Source: an uncultured Prevotella sp. | GTDB lineage: Bacteria; Bacteroidota; Bacteroidia; Bacteroidales; Bacteroidaceae | NCBI GenBank assembly: GCA_937906495.1 | Contig: CALCVT010000004.1 | Span: forward strand, 1 to 15,645 | Length of the DNA stretch: 15,645 bases | Direction: 5' to 3' | In this document: positions 7,863 through 14,609 of the stretch, one piece after another | How positions within the stretch are numbered: the stretch's first letter is position 1 | Layout of the letters: every line of letters starts with the position of its first letter | Made by a program: the position numbers and the translations under genes | The notes under the pieces: generated by a model | Databases searched by the model: none | The model's input: the letters and a program-made list of their open reading frames with translations, nothing else | What the model was told of the DNA's origin: nothing

Positions 7863-7893
7863 CAAAGTTAGTGATACCAAGGGGGAAAACAAA
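7863..7893 (-). promoter_or_regulatory. Bacteroidota-type promoter for dxs
   Basis: On the minus strand, TTTG (7893-7890) is followed after exactly 19 bases by TAACTTTG (7870-7863), an exact match to the Bacteroidota -33/-7 consensus. Transcription would start near 7856, giving a leader of about 55 bases before the dxs ATG. A second candidate, TACTTTTG at 7951-7944 with TTTG at 7972-7969, has a 17-base spacer and is weaker. Confidence 0.7.
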
Positions 7894-8120
7894 ATAAAAG
7901 GCCGAAAACTTTTACTTATGTTTACTTTGTTACAGGTTCAGAGCAAAAGTAGGGGATGTATATTTTTACAAATGGCTTGTTGAATATTTCACCTGACCAT
8001 TCTTGGCGGGGTGTATTTTAAACAGGCATTAGGCCTATCGAAACTTGCCTTTGTAACCGGCATAACTGCTTGCTGCAACGCTAAAAACAAGTTGACTGTA
8101 GGAAAACTCAAAAAAAGTAG

Positions 8121-8128
8121 TACATTTG
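8121..8128 (+). promoter_or_regulatory. -7 element TACATTTG just before the phosphatase start
   Basis: Exact match to TAnnTTTG, ending only 5 bases before the ATG at 8134. No clear TTTG -33 box is present at the usual 19-21 base spacing. If used, transcription would begin at or within a few bases of the start codon, giving a leaderless or nearly leaderless message. Confidence 0.5.
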
Positions 8129-8133
8129 CAGTA

Positions 8134-8937
8134 ATGGAACTTTTGGAATGTTTTGTACAAGGCAAGCGACCCGACCAGTCGCTTTGCGAAGACGGGTGGG
8201 TCATGACACCCCACTTTGTGGCCGTGGTCGATGGCAGCACGTCGAAGGTGCCGGGCCGTGCAGGCGGTTTGGCAGCTAAAGATTGTGTGTGTAAAGCTCT
8301 GCACGATTTGTCGCCTACGGCAGATAAAGCCGAAATGCTGCACTTTCTGACCGAAGGCCTGACCGCCATTTCGCCGGCCGAGGCCCGGTGGCAGGCTGCC
8401 TACCGCCCAACCTGTTCGGCCGTTATATATAGTGTATATCGGCGGGTGGTTTGGTTCGTGGGCGATTGTCAGTGTCGCTGGGAGGGCCAAACCTACACCA
8501 ATCTCAAACCTGTTGACGACCTGCTTACCGGCATGCGTTGCGATGCCGTGACCTATTTGTTGGCCCATGGCCATACGGTAGCCGAGTTGCAGCAGCACGA
8601 CCTGGGACGGGCCTTTATACTCGATGCCTTGCGCGACCAGACCAATTTTCAGAACGATTCCAACCCCCTCAATCCCTACCGCTACCCCGTGCTCGACGGT
8701 ACCCCGGTTCCACCGGAACTGGTGCCCGAAATTGCTGTTCCGCACGCAGTCACCGAGTGCATTCTGGCCTCCGACGGCTATCCCGAACTCTGCGACACCC
8801 TGTCAGAGTCGGAGCAAGTGTTGCACGAACGTTTGGCGGCCGACCCCTTGTGTGTGTCGCTTATCCGTTCGCCTAAGGCCCAGATGGCGGGCAATCACTC
8901 CTTTGACGACCGCTGCTACCTGCGCTTCAGCCTGTAA
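8134..8937 (+). CDS. PP2C/PPM-like metal-dependent phosphatase domain protein
   Basis: A 267-residue soluble protein, essentially one PPM-type phosphatase domain. The spaced acidic motifs of the family can be seen in order: E19-D20 (SLCEDG), D33-G34 (VVDGSTSK), G110-D111 (FVGDCQCRW), S213-D214-G215 (LASDGYPE) and D258-D259 (SFDDRCYLRF). These fit metal-binding residues, so it is probably catalytically competent. It would remove phosphate from Ser/Thr or another phosphorylated target; substrate unknown. The start MELLECFVQGKRPDQ is chosen because the 41 extra codons back to 8011 run through promoter-like DNA and read as non-protein. No kinase or anti-sigma partner is nearby; the only likely operon partner is the amidase 34 bases downstream. 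No signal peptide or membrane segment is visible. Confidence 0.8.
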   Translation: MELLECFVQGKRPDQSLCEDGWVMTPHFVAVVDGSTSKVPGRAGGLAAKDCVCKALHDLSPTADKAEMLHFLTEGLTAISPAEARWQAAYRPTCSAVIYSVYRRVVWFVGDCQCRWEGQTYTNLKPVDDLLTGMRCDAVTYLLAHGHTVAELQQHDLGRAFILDALRDQTNFQNDSNPLNPYRYPVLDGTPVPPELVPEIAVPHAVTECILASDGYPELCDTLSESEQVLHERLAADPLCVSLIRSPKAQMAGNHSFDDRCYLRFSL

Positions 8938-8971
8938 GAAAGCGGCGGGTAACCTCGTTTTGTACTGAACT

Positions 8972-9754
8972 ATGAAGATAACCTTGCTCCAAACCCATGT
9001 GCAGTGGCAGGATGCGGCTGCCAACCGTGCCGGGGCCGAGCGGCTGATAGCTGCTGCACCGGCCTCCGACGTGTATGTGCTTCCCGAAATGTGGGATAGC
9101 GGATTTTGCACCCGTCCCGAGTCCTGGCAGGAGGGGCAGTCGGTGCTGTCGCTCGAATGGATGCGACATACGGCCCGAAGGCTGGGAGCCGTGGTAGCTG
9201 GTTCGCTGGCTATGCGTGAGTCGTCGACAACCGGTGCCGAGGCCGCAGGGGCGCAGTGGCGCAACCGCTTTTACTGGGTGCGTCCTGACGGGGTTGTACA
9301 GTATTACGATAAGCGCCACCTTTTTGCCTATGCCGGCGAACACCTGGCCTACACGGCCGGACAAGAACGTGTGGTCGTGGAGTGGAAGGGGGTGCGCTTC
9401 ATGCTGCAAGTATGTTTTGACCTGCGTTTTCCCGAGGGCAGCCGCAACGCCTTGCAGCATCCCTACGACGTGATGCTCTGTGTGGCCAGCTGGCCCGAGC
9501 AGCGCCGTGCAGCCTGGGACATCCTGCTGCAGGCCCGCGCAGTAGAAAATCAGGCTTACGTGGTGGGCATAAACCGCACGGGCACCGACCCCCACTGCAC
9601 CTACAACGGCGGTTCGGCCATCGTATCGCCCCGGGGGCAGGTGCTCCGTCGGCTCGATGCAGCCGTGCAGACCGCCACCTTCGAGCCCGACCTCGAGGCC
9701 CTGCGCAGCTTGCGACAGCATTTTCCTGTATTGCCGGAGTTTACCGGAGTCTAA
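8972..9754 (+). CDS. Nitrilase-superfamily carbon-nitrogen hydrolase (omega-amidase/YafV-like)
   Basis: A 260-residue cytoplasmic C-N hydrolase. The catalytic triad of the superfamily is clear: E39 in VLPEMWDSGF, K114 in YYDKRHLF, and C148 in LQVCFDLRFPEG. E123 in GEHLAYTAG fits the additional conserved glutamate. The CFDLRFPE nucleophile region and the DKRHLF loop are closest, from memory, to YafV/Nit2-type omega-amidases, which hydrolyse 2-oxoglutaramate or 2-oxosuccinamate left by glutamine or asparagine transaminases (a metabolite-repair role). Substrate is inferred from family resemblance only. The start MKITLLQTHVQW places the first beta strand at the N-terminus as usual. It lies 34 bases after the phosphatase stop on the same strand, probably one operon; a functional tie between the two is not evident. 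Confidence 0.88.
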   Translation: MKITLLQTHVQWQDAAANRAGAERLIAAAPASDVYVLPEMWDSGFCTRPESWQEGQSVLSLEWMRHTARRLGAVVAGSLAMRESSTTGAEAAGAQWRNRFYWVRPDGVVQYYDKRHLFAYAGEHLAYTAGQERVVVEWKGVRFMLQVCFDLRFPEGSRNALQHPYDVMLCVASWPEQRRAAWDILLQARAVENQAYVVGINRTGTDPHCTYNGGSAIVSPRGQVLRRLDAAVQTATFEPDLEALRSLRQHFPVLPEFTGV

Positions 9755-9872
9755 ATGCCAGTTGGGCTTTTGTTATCAAGCAGGCTTTTTTACAAGCGTT
9801 CTCCGGCGACAGCCATACTCCCTTTTGGCATACTTATTGGGAGTAAACCATCGAGTTTTAAAGAATTTTTGT

Positions 9873-9880
9873 TACCTTCG
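9873..9880 (+). promoter_or_regulatory. Candidate -7 element for the MFS transporter gene
   Basis: TACCTTCG differs at one base from TAnnTTTG and is followed by GCACCGCAAAAACGC, a typical Bacteroidota start region. No good TTTG lies at the expected -33 position. Transcription from here would give a leader of about 110 bases before the ATG at 9996. Confidence 0.4.
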
Positions 9881-9908
9881 CACCGCAAAAACGCATAAAA
9901 TCTAAGCT

Positions 9909-9951
9909 ATGCCCTCAGTAACGTGCCGATTAGTTTAAGGGGATCGCGCAC
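9909..9951 (+). promoter_or_regulatory. Leader of the MFS gene with a 9-codon ORF and an overlapping hairpin
   Basis: ATG at 9909 opens a 9-codon frame (MPSVTCRLV) ending with TAA at 9936-9938. It overlaps a possible stem of arms 9923-9930 and 9943-9951 (8 pairs with one bulged C). It lies about 57 bases before the transporter start. There is no recognisable riboswitch and no U tract, so this may be chance. Confidence 0.2.
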
Positions 9952-9995
9952 AGACTGTATTTCAGCGCAGTAACAAATCAACAATCAATATAAGT

Positions 9996-11342
9996 ATGCA
10001 GCTAAAAACCCCGACCGCTCCGTCTCGGAGCAAAAGCCCGGTAACGTGGGTCCCGACCGCTTATTTTGCCATGGGACTTCCGTTCATTGCCATTAACCTG
10101 GTGTCAGCCTTTATGTTTAAGGATTTAGGTGTAAGCGACACGCAGATTGCCTTTTGGACCTCCCTGATTATGATGCCCTGGACCCTGAAGTTCCTTTGGA
10201 GTCCTTTTTTGGAAATGTACCGTACCAAGAAATTCTTTGTGCTCCTCACCGAGATGTTGAGTGGCTTGTTGTTTGGCGTGGTAGCATTTTCGCTCTTTTT
10301 CGACTATTTTTTTGCCATCAGCATTGCTACGATGGCTATTATAGCCTTTAGTGGCGCCTCGCACGACATTGCCTGCGACGGCGTTTATATGGACGAACTG
10401 AGCAAGGCCGATCAGGCCAAGTATATTGGTGTGCAGGGTGCCTTTTACAACATTGCCAAATTGGTGGCCAATGGTGGACTGGTAGCGCTGGCCGGTATGC
10501 TGGCCGAATCGTTCGGTGCGGTCGAAGGAGCCTCGATGGCAGCCAATAAGGGAGCCTATACCTCGGCCTGGACCATCATCTTCTCGGTCATTGCTGCCGT
10601 GATGGTAGTGATAGGTCTGTATCACGTCAAGGCATTGCCCTCTACGCAGGTGCCCTCGAACGACAAGAAGTCGGCAGGCGAAGTGGTGCACGAACTCGTA
10701 AGTGTGATAGGCAATTTCTTTACCAAAAAGCACATTGTATATTACATCTGCTTTATCATCCTGTACCGTCTGGCCGAAGGCTTTATCATGAAGATAGCCC
10801 CCCTGTTTTTGCGTGCTGCACGCACTGAAGGCGGTTTGGGACTGTCGCTGACCGAGATTGGTACACTCAACGGTGTGTTCGGTTCCGGAGCCTTCGTGCT
10901 CGGTTCGTTGCTGGCCGGCATTTATGTATCGCGCTACGGCCTCAAGAAAACCCTCTTCACCTTGTGCTGTGTGTTTAACCTGCCCTTTGTGGCCTATACC
11001 TTTCTGGCTGTAATGCAGCCTGAGAGCCTGTCGGTAATCGGTGTATGCATTGTGATGGAATATTTTGGCTATGGTTTCGGCTTTGTAGGTTTGACCCTCT
11101 TCATGATGCAGCAGATAGCTCCCGGCAAACACCAAATGTCGCACTACGCCTTTGCATCGGGCATTATGAATTTGGGTGTGATGCTTCCGGGTATGGCCAG
11201 CGGTTTCTTGAGCGACCTGCTGGGCTATCACGACTTCTTTATCTATGTGCTGATAGCTACTATTCCGGCTCTGCTCATCACCTACTTCATTCCGTTTACA
11301 TACGACGACAGCAAGGCCAAGGAAACAGCCGGACAGGCATAG
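9996..11342 (+). CDS. AmpG-like major facilitator superfamily transporter
   Basis: Inner-membrane transporter of 448 residues with about 12 hydrophobic segments. It is closest, from memory, to the AmpG/acetyl-CoA-transporter branch of MFS: N-terminal WVPTAYFAMGLPF, then the KFLWSPFLE loop at 65-73 (AmpG-type proteins have KFLW.P), and the ASHDIACDGVYMDEL motif at 121-135 corresponding to the TQDIxxDA region. AmpG imports anhydromuropeptides in peptidoglycan recycling; whether this one does so or carries another solute cannot be told. The start MQLKTPTAPSRS is preceded by an A-rich leader (CAAATCAACAATCAATATAAGT), usual for this phylum. It is probably monocistronic: it has its own candidate promoter upstream and a strong hairpin just after the stop, with a convergent gene beyond. 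Confidence 0.82.
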   Translation: MQLKTPTAPSRSKSPVTWVPTAYFAMGLPFIAINLVSAFMFKDLGVSDTQIAFWTSLIMMPWTLKFLWSPFLEMYRTKKFFVLLTEMLSGLLFGVVAFSLFFDYFFAISIATMAIIAFSGASHDIACDGVYMDELSKADQAKYIGVQGAFYNIAKLVANGGLVALAGMLAESFGAVEGASMAANKGAYTSAWTIIFSVIAAVMVVIGLYHVKALPSTQVPSNDKKSAGEVVHELVSVIGNFFTKKHIVYYICFIILYRLAEGFIMKIAPLFLRAARTEGGLGLSLTEIGTLNGVFGSGAFVLGSLLAGIYVSRYGLKKTLFTLCCVFNLPFVAYTFLAVMQPESLSVIGVCIVMEYFGYGFGFVGLTLFMMQQIAPGKHQMSHYAFASGIMNLGVMLPGMASGFLSDLLGYHDFFIYVLIATIPALLITYFIPFTYDDSKAKETAGQA

Positions 11343-11394
11343 CCTGCAGCTGATTAAAACCTTGGACGTCCGGCTCAGTCCGGCTCCTTAATAT

Positions 11395-11438
11395 AAAGCG
11401 CTCCGCAACCCGTTCTTACGAATGTTGCGGAGCGCTTT
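11395..11438 (+). terminator. Intrinsic terminator-like hairpin after the MFS gene
   Basis: Arms 11395-11409 (AAAGCGCTCCGCAAC) and 11424-11438 form a perfect 15-bp stem with a 14-base loop, followed by GTTTAAAA on the plus strand. It lies 52 bases after the transporter stop, between convergent genes, and may also end leftward transcription of the SGNH gene. Just upstream (about 11369-11387) GTCCGGCTC occurs twice, separated by one base. Confidence 0.75.
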
Positions 11439-11536
11439 GTTTAAAAGGATGTTCGGAATGATGTTAAAACGAAGTTCAAATGGGGCGGGCAAAGCCGCCG
11501 ATAAAATCCGGGCATTTGTCTATATCGCCTTAAGCC

Positions 11537-12868
11537 TTATTGTCCGGGTGTAAAGCGGGCTTGCTGGGCGCGGGCCTCGTTCACGGTTGTGGGACGCACA
11601 CCGTTACCCATCAGCGGTGCCAGGATTTCGGACAGACGGGCATAGCCCAGTCCGCTCAGGTAGTCGCCCTGGAAATATTCGGGGTTAGCTATGCCATCCT
11701 TAGCCATCGGCGTGTAGGTATCGACAAAGCGCACGTGCTGCATGGTGCCGGCCATTTGTTTGAGCCGGGCGTTGAAGGGCACAATGCGGTTGTTGTTCTT
11801 AGCCTTGTCGATGGTAGGCAGCAGAGCCTGTATGCTAATTGAGGCATGGGGAGCCAGCCGGCGTACCTCCTCAACCAGCGTGCGGTAGGCAGCAGCCAGT
11901 TCGTTAACAGGTTTTTTGGTATAAACAGCGTCGGCCGTACCTACATACAAATATACTTGTGCCGGTTCGGCATTGTCGGGGCGTCCTTTAAAAATGTTGT
12001 GCAGGTGTGCCTTCATCTGGGCGATGTTCGTTCCGGGATATCCCCATCCCGTACCCCGATTCTTGATGCGGGGTGAGTGGAGCAGTTCGTGCCATTCGCC
12101 GCCATGTACGGCTTCATCGCCAATGAGCAAAATGTCGTTCTGTTGCACCGGATACATGGCAAAATATGAAGCACGCATGCCATACGAACCCTCAAGGCCG
12201 GCTGTAGCATTGGCCGCTTTGGCCGGGTAGCAGCATTGACTGCCTACGTAGGGAGCAATTTTGTTGCACCAAATGCGGTAGCCAGAGGCTGTGAGGTGTA
12301 AACCATCGAGCGAGTGAGTGTGGTCGCCGTTTTTCGAAACGCTCAACAGTTCGTTGCGGAGGCTGATATAAGTTACACCCAGTTCGCGGCAAATGCGCTC
12401 AATGCTGTCGTTCGTTTCGTCAATCAGTTGCATTTTACGCCGGCTGCTTGGTAAAATACCCTGAACATAAAGTTGTGTACGGGGCGATTCCTTTTGGCAG
12501 CGCTGCAGCACAGCGCGAACGTTTTTTGCCACGTGTGCCGCATTGTTCATGCCCGGAGTTCCCAGGTCGTTTGTACCAATCAGAAAAAACATTTTGGCCG
12601 GTTTGCCCGGCAAGATGGCACCTAAGTTGGCGCGCAGTTCGTTGCTCACCGCCCCCGACACGCCCCGGTTCAGAATGTGGGGATTGTTGAAGGCTTCGCA
12701 CCACTCATGCATGTTGGTAATGCTGTTGCCCACGAAAACAATGCTGTTGGAGTCGACGGGCAATATCTTGAAGGCATCGTAGCGGTGGTTGCGAAAGGGA
12801 AGGTCGGCCCGGGCCGAAACCGAAAATAGAAATGCAAGAATCAGAGAAAATAGTGTGTAACGCTTCAT
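11537..12868 (-). CDS. Secreted tandem SGNH/GDSL-hydrolase protein with an inactive-looking second half
   Basis: A 443-residue exported protein with a signal peptide (MKRYTLFSLILAFLFSVSARA, cleavage near A21). The first SGNH domain (about 25-208) has all four blocks: VGNSIT with nucleophile S49, NRGVSG with G69, GTND with N100, and DGLHLT with D188 and H191. This is an esterase-like active site, for example a carbohydrate deacetylase or esterase. The second domain (about 233-420) repeats the fold order but has lost key residues: IGDEAV (Ser to Glu at 252), NRGTGWG, GTADA (Asn to Ala at 312), and DYLSGLGY (His to Ser near 405). The substrate is unknown; periplasmic glycan de-esterification is plausible. 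It stands alone on its strand between two plus-strand genes, with a hairpin plus T run in its leader. Confidence 0.85.
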   Translation of the reverse strand: MKRYTLFSLILAFLFSVSARADLPFRNHRYDAFKILPVDSNSIVFVGNSITNMHEWCEAFNNPHILNRGVSGAVSNELRANLGAILPGKPAKMFFLIGTNDLGTPGMNNAAHVAKNVRAVLQRCQKESPRTQLYVQGILPSSRRKMQLIDETNDSIERICRELGVTYISLRNELLSVSKNGDHTHSLDGLHLTASGYRIWCNKIAPYVGSQCCYPAKAANATAGLEGSYGMRASYFAMYPVQQNDILLIGDEAVHGGEWHELLHSPRIKNRGTGWGYPGTNIAQMKAHLHNIFKGRPDNAEPAQVYLYVGTADAVYTKKPVNELAAAYRTLVEEVRRLAPHASISIQALLPTIDKAKNNNRIVPFNARLKQMAGTMQHVRFVDTYTPMAKDGIANPEYFQGDYLSGLGYARLSEILAPLMGNGVRPTTVNEARAQQARFTPGQ

Positions 12869-12894
12869 AGCAGTTAAGTATTAGGATGAATACG

Positions 12895-12922
12895 AAAAAA
12901 AGACGGAAGAGAGGCTTCCGTC
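12895..12922 (-). terminator. Hairpin plus T7 in the leader of the SGNH gene (terminator or attenuator)
   Basis: Read on the minus strand, an 8-bp perfect stem (GACGGAAG, arms 12922-12915 and 12909-12902) with a 5-base loop is followed at once by seven T (12901-12895), the form of an intrinsic terminator. It ends about 26 bases before the SGNH start codon. No minus-strand gene precedes it, so it either ends an unrecognised leftward transcript or controls the SGNH gene. Confidence 0.6.
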
Positions 12923-12932
12923 GTAGCATGTG

Positions 12933-12964
12933 CAAAATAACTAAAAATGGAGCTACCAGCCAAG
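12933..12964 (-). promoter_or_regulatory. Weak candidate promoter for the SGNH gene
   Basis: On the minus strand CTTG (12964-12961) and TTATTTTG (12940-12933) are 20 bases apart, each with one mismatch to the Bacteroidota TTTG / TAnnTTTG boxes. Transcription would start at about 12926, right at the base of the leader hairpin. Confidence 0.3.
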
Positions 12965-13135
12965 CGTACAGCAGGCTTTTATGGTGCTGTTTGGCAAAAG
13001 CGCAGTTTTGAACAAAGGCTTGCAAACTATGCGAAGGGCAGGTGCAACCCCCGTTGCAGTTGCTTCAGGCGCTTGTTAAGCTTTAAAGGCAAGAAGAAAA
13101 CAGCCCGTTTTTTTCTTGCTCTGCGCTTTTTGAAG

Positions 13136-13143
13136 TAACTTTG
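13136..13143 (+). promoter_or_regulatory. -7 element TAACTTTG for ffh
   Basis: Exact TAnnTTTG match 20 bases before the ffh ATG, preceded by a T-rich stretch (13108-13118) with TTG at 13116-13118 that may serve as an imperfect -33 box (17-base spacer). It predicts a leader of roughly 14 bases. Confidence 0.5.
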
Positions 13144-13163
13144 TGGCCAAAAATCACCAGAAT

Positions 13164-14525
13164 ATGTTTGAAAATCTCTCCGAAAGACTCGAACGCTCTT
13201 TCAAAATATTGAAGGGTGAGGGACGCATCACCGAAATCAACGTTTCAGAAACGCTTAAAGACGTGCGTCGTGCCCTGCTTGATGCCGACGTTAACTACAA
13301 GGTAGCCAAGACCTTTACAGACACAGTCAAGCAAAAGGCCTTGGGACAGAACGTGCTTACTAGTGTGAAGCCCGGTCAGTTGATGGTTAAGATTGTACAC
13401 GACGAACTTGCCAGCCTGATGGGTGCGCAGGCACACGAACTTAAATTGCAGAGCCGCCCCTCGGTTATCTTGATGGCCGGTTTGAACGGTGCCGGTAAAA
13501 CCACCCTTTCAGGAAAACTTGCCCTGCTGCTCAAAAATAAAAAGCACCGCAAGCCCCTGCTCGTAGCCTGCGACGTTTACCGCCCGGCAGCAGTTGAGCA
13601 GCTCCGTGTGCTGGCTGAGCAAATTGAGGTGCCTATTTACATGAACCTTGATGAGAAGGATCCTGTAAAGATTGCGCTTGAGGGTATTCGCGAAGCCAAA
13701 GCCAAGAGCTACGATACCGTCATTGTCGATACTGCCGGACGTTTGGCTGTCGACGAGGAATTGATGAACGAAATTGCCGCCATCAAGGAGGCTATCCAGC
13801 CCGACGATACGCTCTTTGTAGTAGATGCCATGACCGGACAGGATGCTGTAAATACAGCTAAAGAGTTTAACGACCGCCTTGACTACGAAGGCGTGGTGTT
13901 GACCAAACTCGATGGCGACACTCGTGGTGGTGCTGCACTTTCAATCCGTACCGTGGTCGACAAGCCCATTATGTTTGTCGGTACCGGTGAGAAGATGGAA
14001 GCCCTCGATGTATTCCACCCTGAACGTATGGCCGACCGTATTCTCGGCATGGGTGACATTGTCAGCCTTGTTGAGCGTGCGCAGGATATATACGATGAAG
14101 AAGAGGCACGCAAACTGCAGCGCAAAATCCAGAAGAACAAGTTCGACTTCAACGATTTCCTGGCACAAATCCAGCAAATCAAAAAGATGGGTAACTTGAA
14201 GGATCTTGCTTCGATGATTCCCGGTGTGGGAAAAGCACTCAAGGATGTTGAAATTGACGACAATGCCTTTAAGGGTATCGAAGCTATCATTCTGTCGATG
14301 ACGCCCCGCGAACGCGAAAATCCTGAAATATTGAACAAAAGCCGCCGCGAACGCATTGCACGCGGTTCGGGTACGACTATTCAGGAAGTGAACCGCCTGG
14401 TTAAGCAATTTGACCAGACACGCAAAATGATGAAGATGGTTACCGGCTCGAAAATGGGTAAGATGATGGGACAAATGGCCAAGATGCCCAAGATGCCCGG
14501 TATGCCTAAAATGCCTAAATTATAG
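13164..14525 (+). CDS. ffh: Signal recognition particle GTPase Ffh (SRP54)
   Basis: GTPase that, with the SRP RNA, binds signal sequences on nascent chains and delivers ribosomes to FtsY at the inner membrane. The 453 residues show the N domain (MFENLSERLERSFKILKGEG onward with ALLDADVN), the G domain with GLNGAGKTT (106-114), DVYRPAA (137-143), DTAGR (189-193), TKLD (247-250) and GTGEK (273-277), and a methionine-rich M domain ending in MPKMPKMPGMPKMPKL. The ATG at 13164 is chosen over the in-frame GTG at 13143: the protein family starts at MFENL, and the GTG overlaps the last base of the -7 promoter element TAACTTTG. folD follows 84 bases downstream on the same strand with no promoter of its own seen, so the two are probably co-transcribed. 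Confidence 0.97.
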   Translation: MFENLSERLERSFKILKGEGRITEINVSETLKDVRRALLDADVNYKVAKTFTDTVKQKALGQNVLTSVKPGQLMVKIVHDELASLMGAQAHELKLQSRPSVILMAGLNGAGKTTLSGKLALLLKNKKHRKPLLVACDVYRPAAVEQLRVLAEQIEVPIYMNLDEKDPVKIALEGIREAKAKSYDTVIVDTAGRLAVDEELMNEIAAIKEAIQPDDTLFVVDAMTGQDAVNTAKEFNDRLDYEGVVLTKLDGDTRGGAALSIRTVVDKPIMFVGTGEKMEALDVFHPERMADRILGMGDIVSLVERAQDIYDEEEARKLQRKIQKNKFDFNDFLAQIQQIKKMGNLKDLASMIPGVGKALKDVEIDDNAFKGIEAIILSMTPRERENPEILNKSRRERIARGSGTTIQEVNRLVKQFDQTRKMMKMVTGSKMGKMMGQMAKMPKMPGMPKMPKL

Positions 14526-14546
14526 TACAGCAACCCTTTACGGGCA

Positions 14547-14575
14547 CACCGGGCGTTATCCTTATGCGTCCGGTG
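14547..14575 (+). other. Hairpin in the ffh-folD gap
   Basis: Arms 14547-14555 (CACCGGGCG) and 14567-14575 (CGTCCGGTG) pair over 9 bases including one G-U, with an 11-base loop. There is no T run immediately after, so it is more likely a message-stabilising or attenuating structure than a full terminator. Confidence 0.35.
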
Positions 14576-14609
14576 GCTGCATACTCTCCTTAAATAATAC
14601 TACCAGACC

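Larger units (their letters stand above)
7801..8133. promoter_or_regulatory. Divergent intergenic region between dxs and the phosphatase gene (no gene seen)
   Basis: The 333 bases hold no convincing coding sequence. They are AT-rich near dxs and contain the dxs promoter (7863-7893), a weaker second leftward candidate (7944-7972), and a rightward -7 element TACATTTG at 8121-8128. An 8-base palindrome TAGGCCTA lies near 8030. An in-frame extension of the phosphatase ORF back to 8011 is not protein-like and is taken as non-coding. Confidence 0.6.

Noticed and set aside
8011..8133. 41-codon extension of the phosphatase gene
   Set aside because: It crosses the -7 promoter element and reads MYFKQALGLSKLAFVTG..., not part of the PPM domain; the ATG at 8134 fits the domain start.
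10125..11231. 368-codon minus-strand frame opposite the MFS gene
   Set aside because: Antisense to a well-supported membrane transporter; His/Gln-rich shadow frame.
12947..13138. 63-codon plus-strand frame before ffh
   Set aside because: No recognisable family, Arg/Lys/Cys-rich, and it runs into the ffh promoter; more likely non-coding, though a small basic peptide cannot be excluded.
13143..13163. GTG start for ffh
   Set aside because: It adds VAKNHQN before the conserved MFENL start, and its first base is the last base of the -7 promoter element.
12869..13163. SRP RNA gene (ffs) next to ffh
   Set aside because: I looked for the conserved SRP RNA apical loop and a long hairpin in the ffh upstream region and saw neither; only a small 6-bp stem at 13043-13058.
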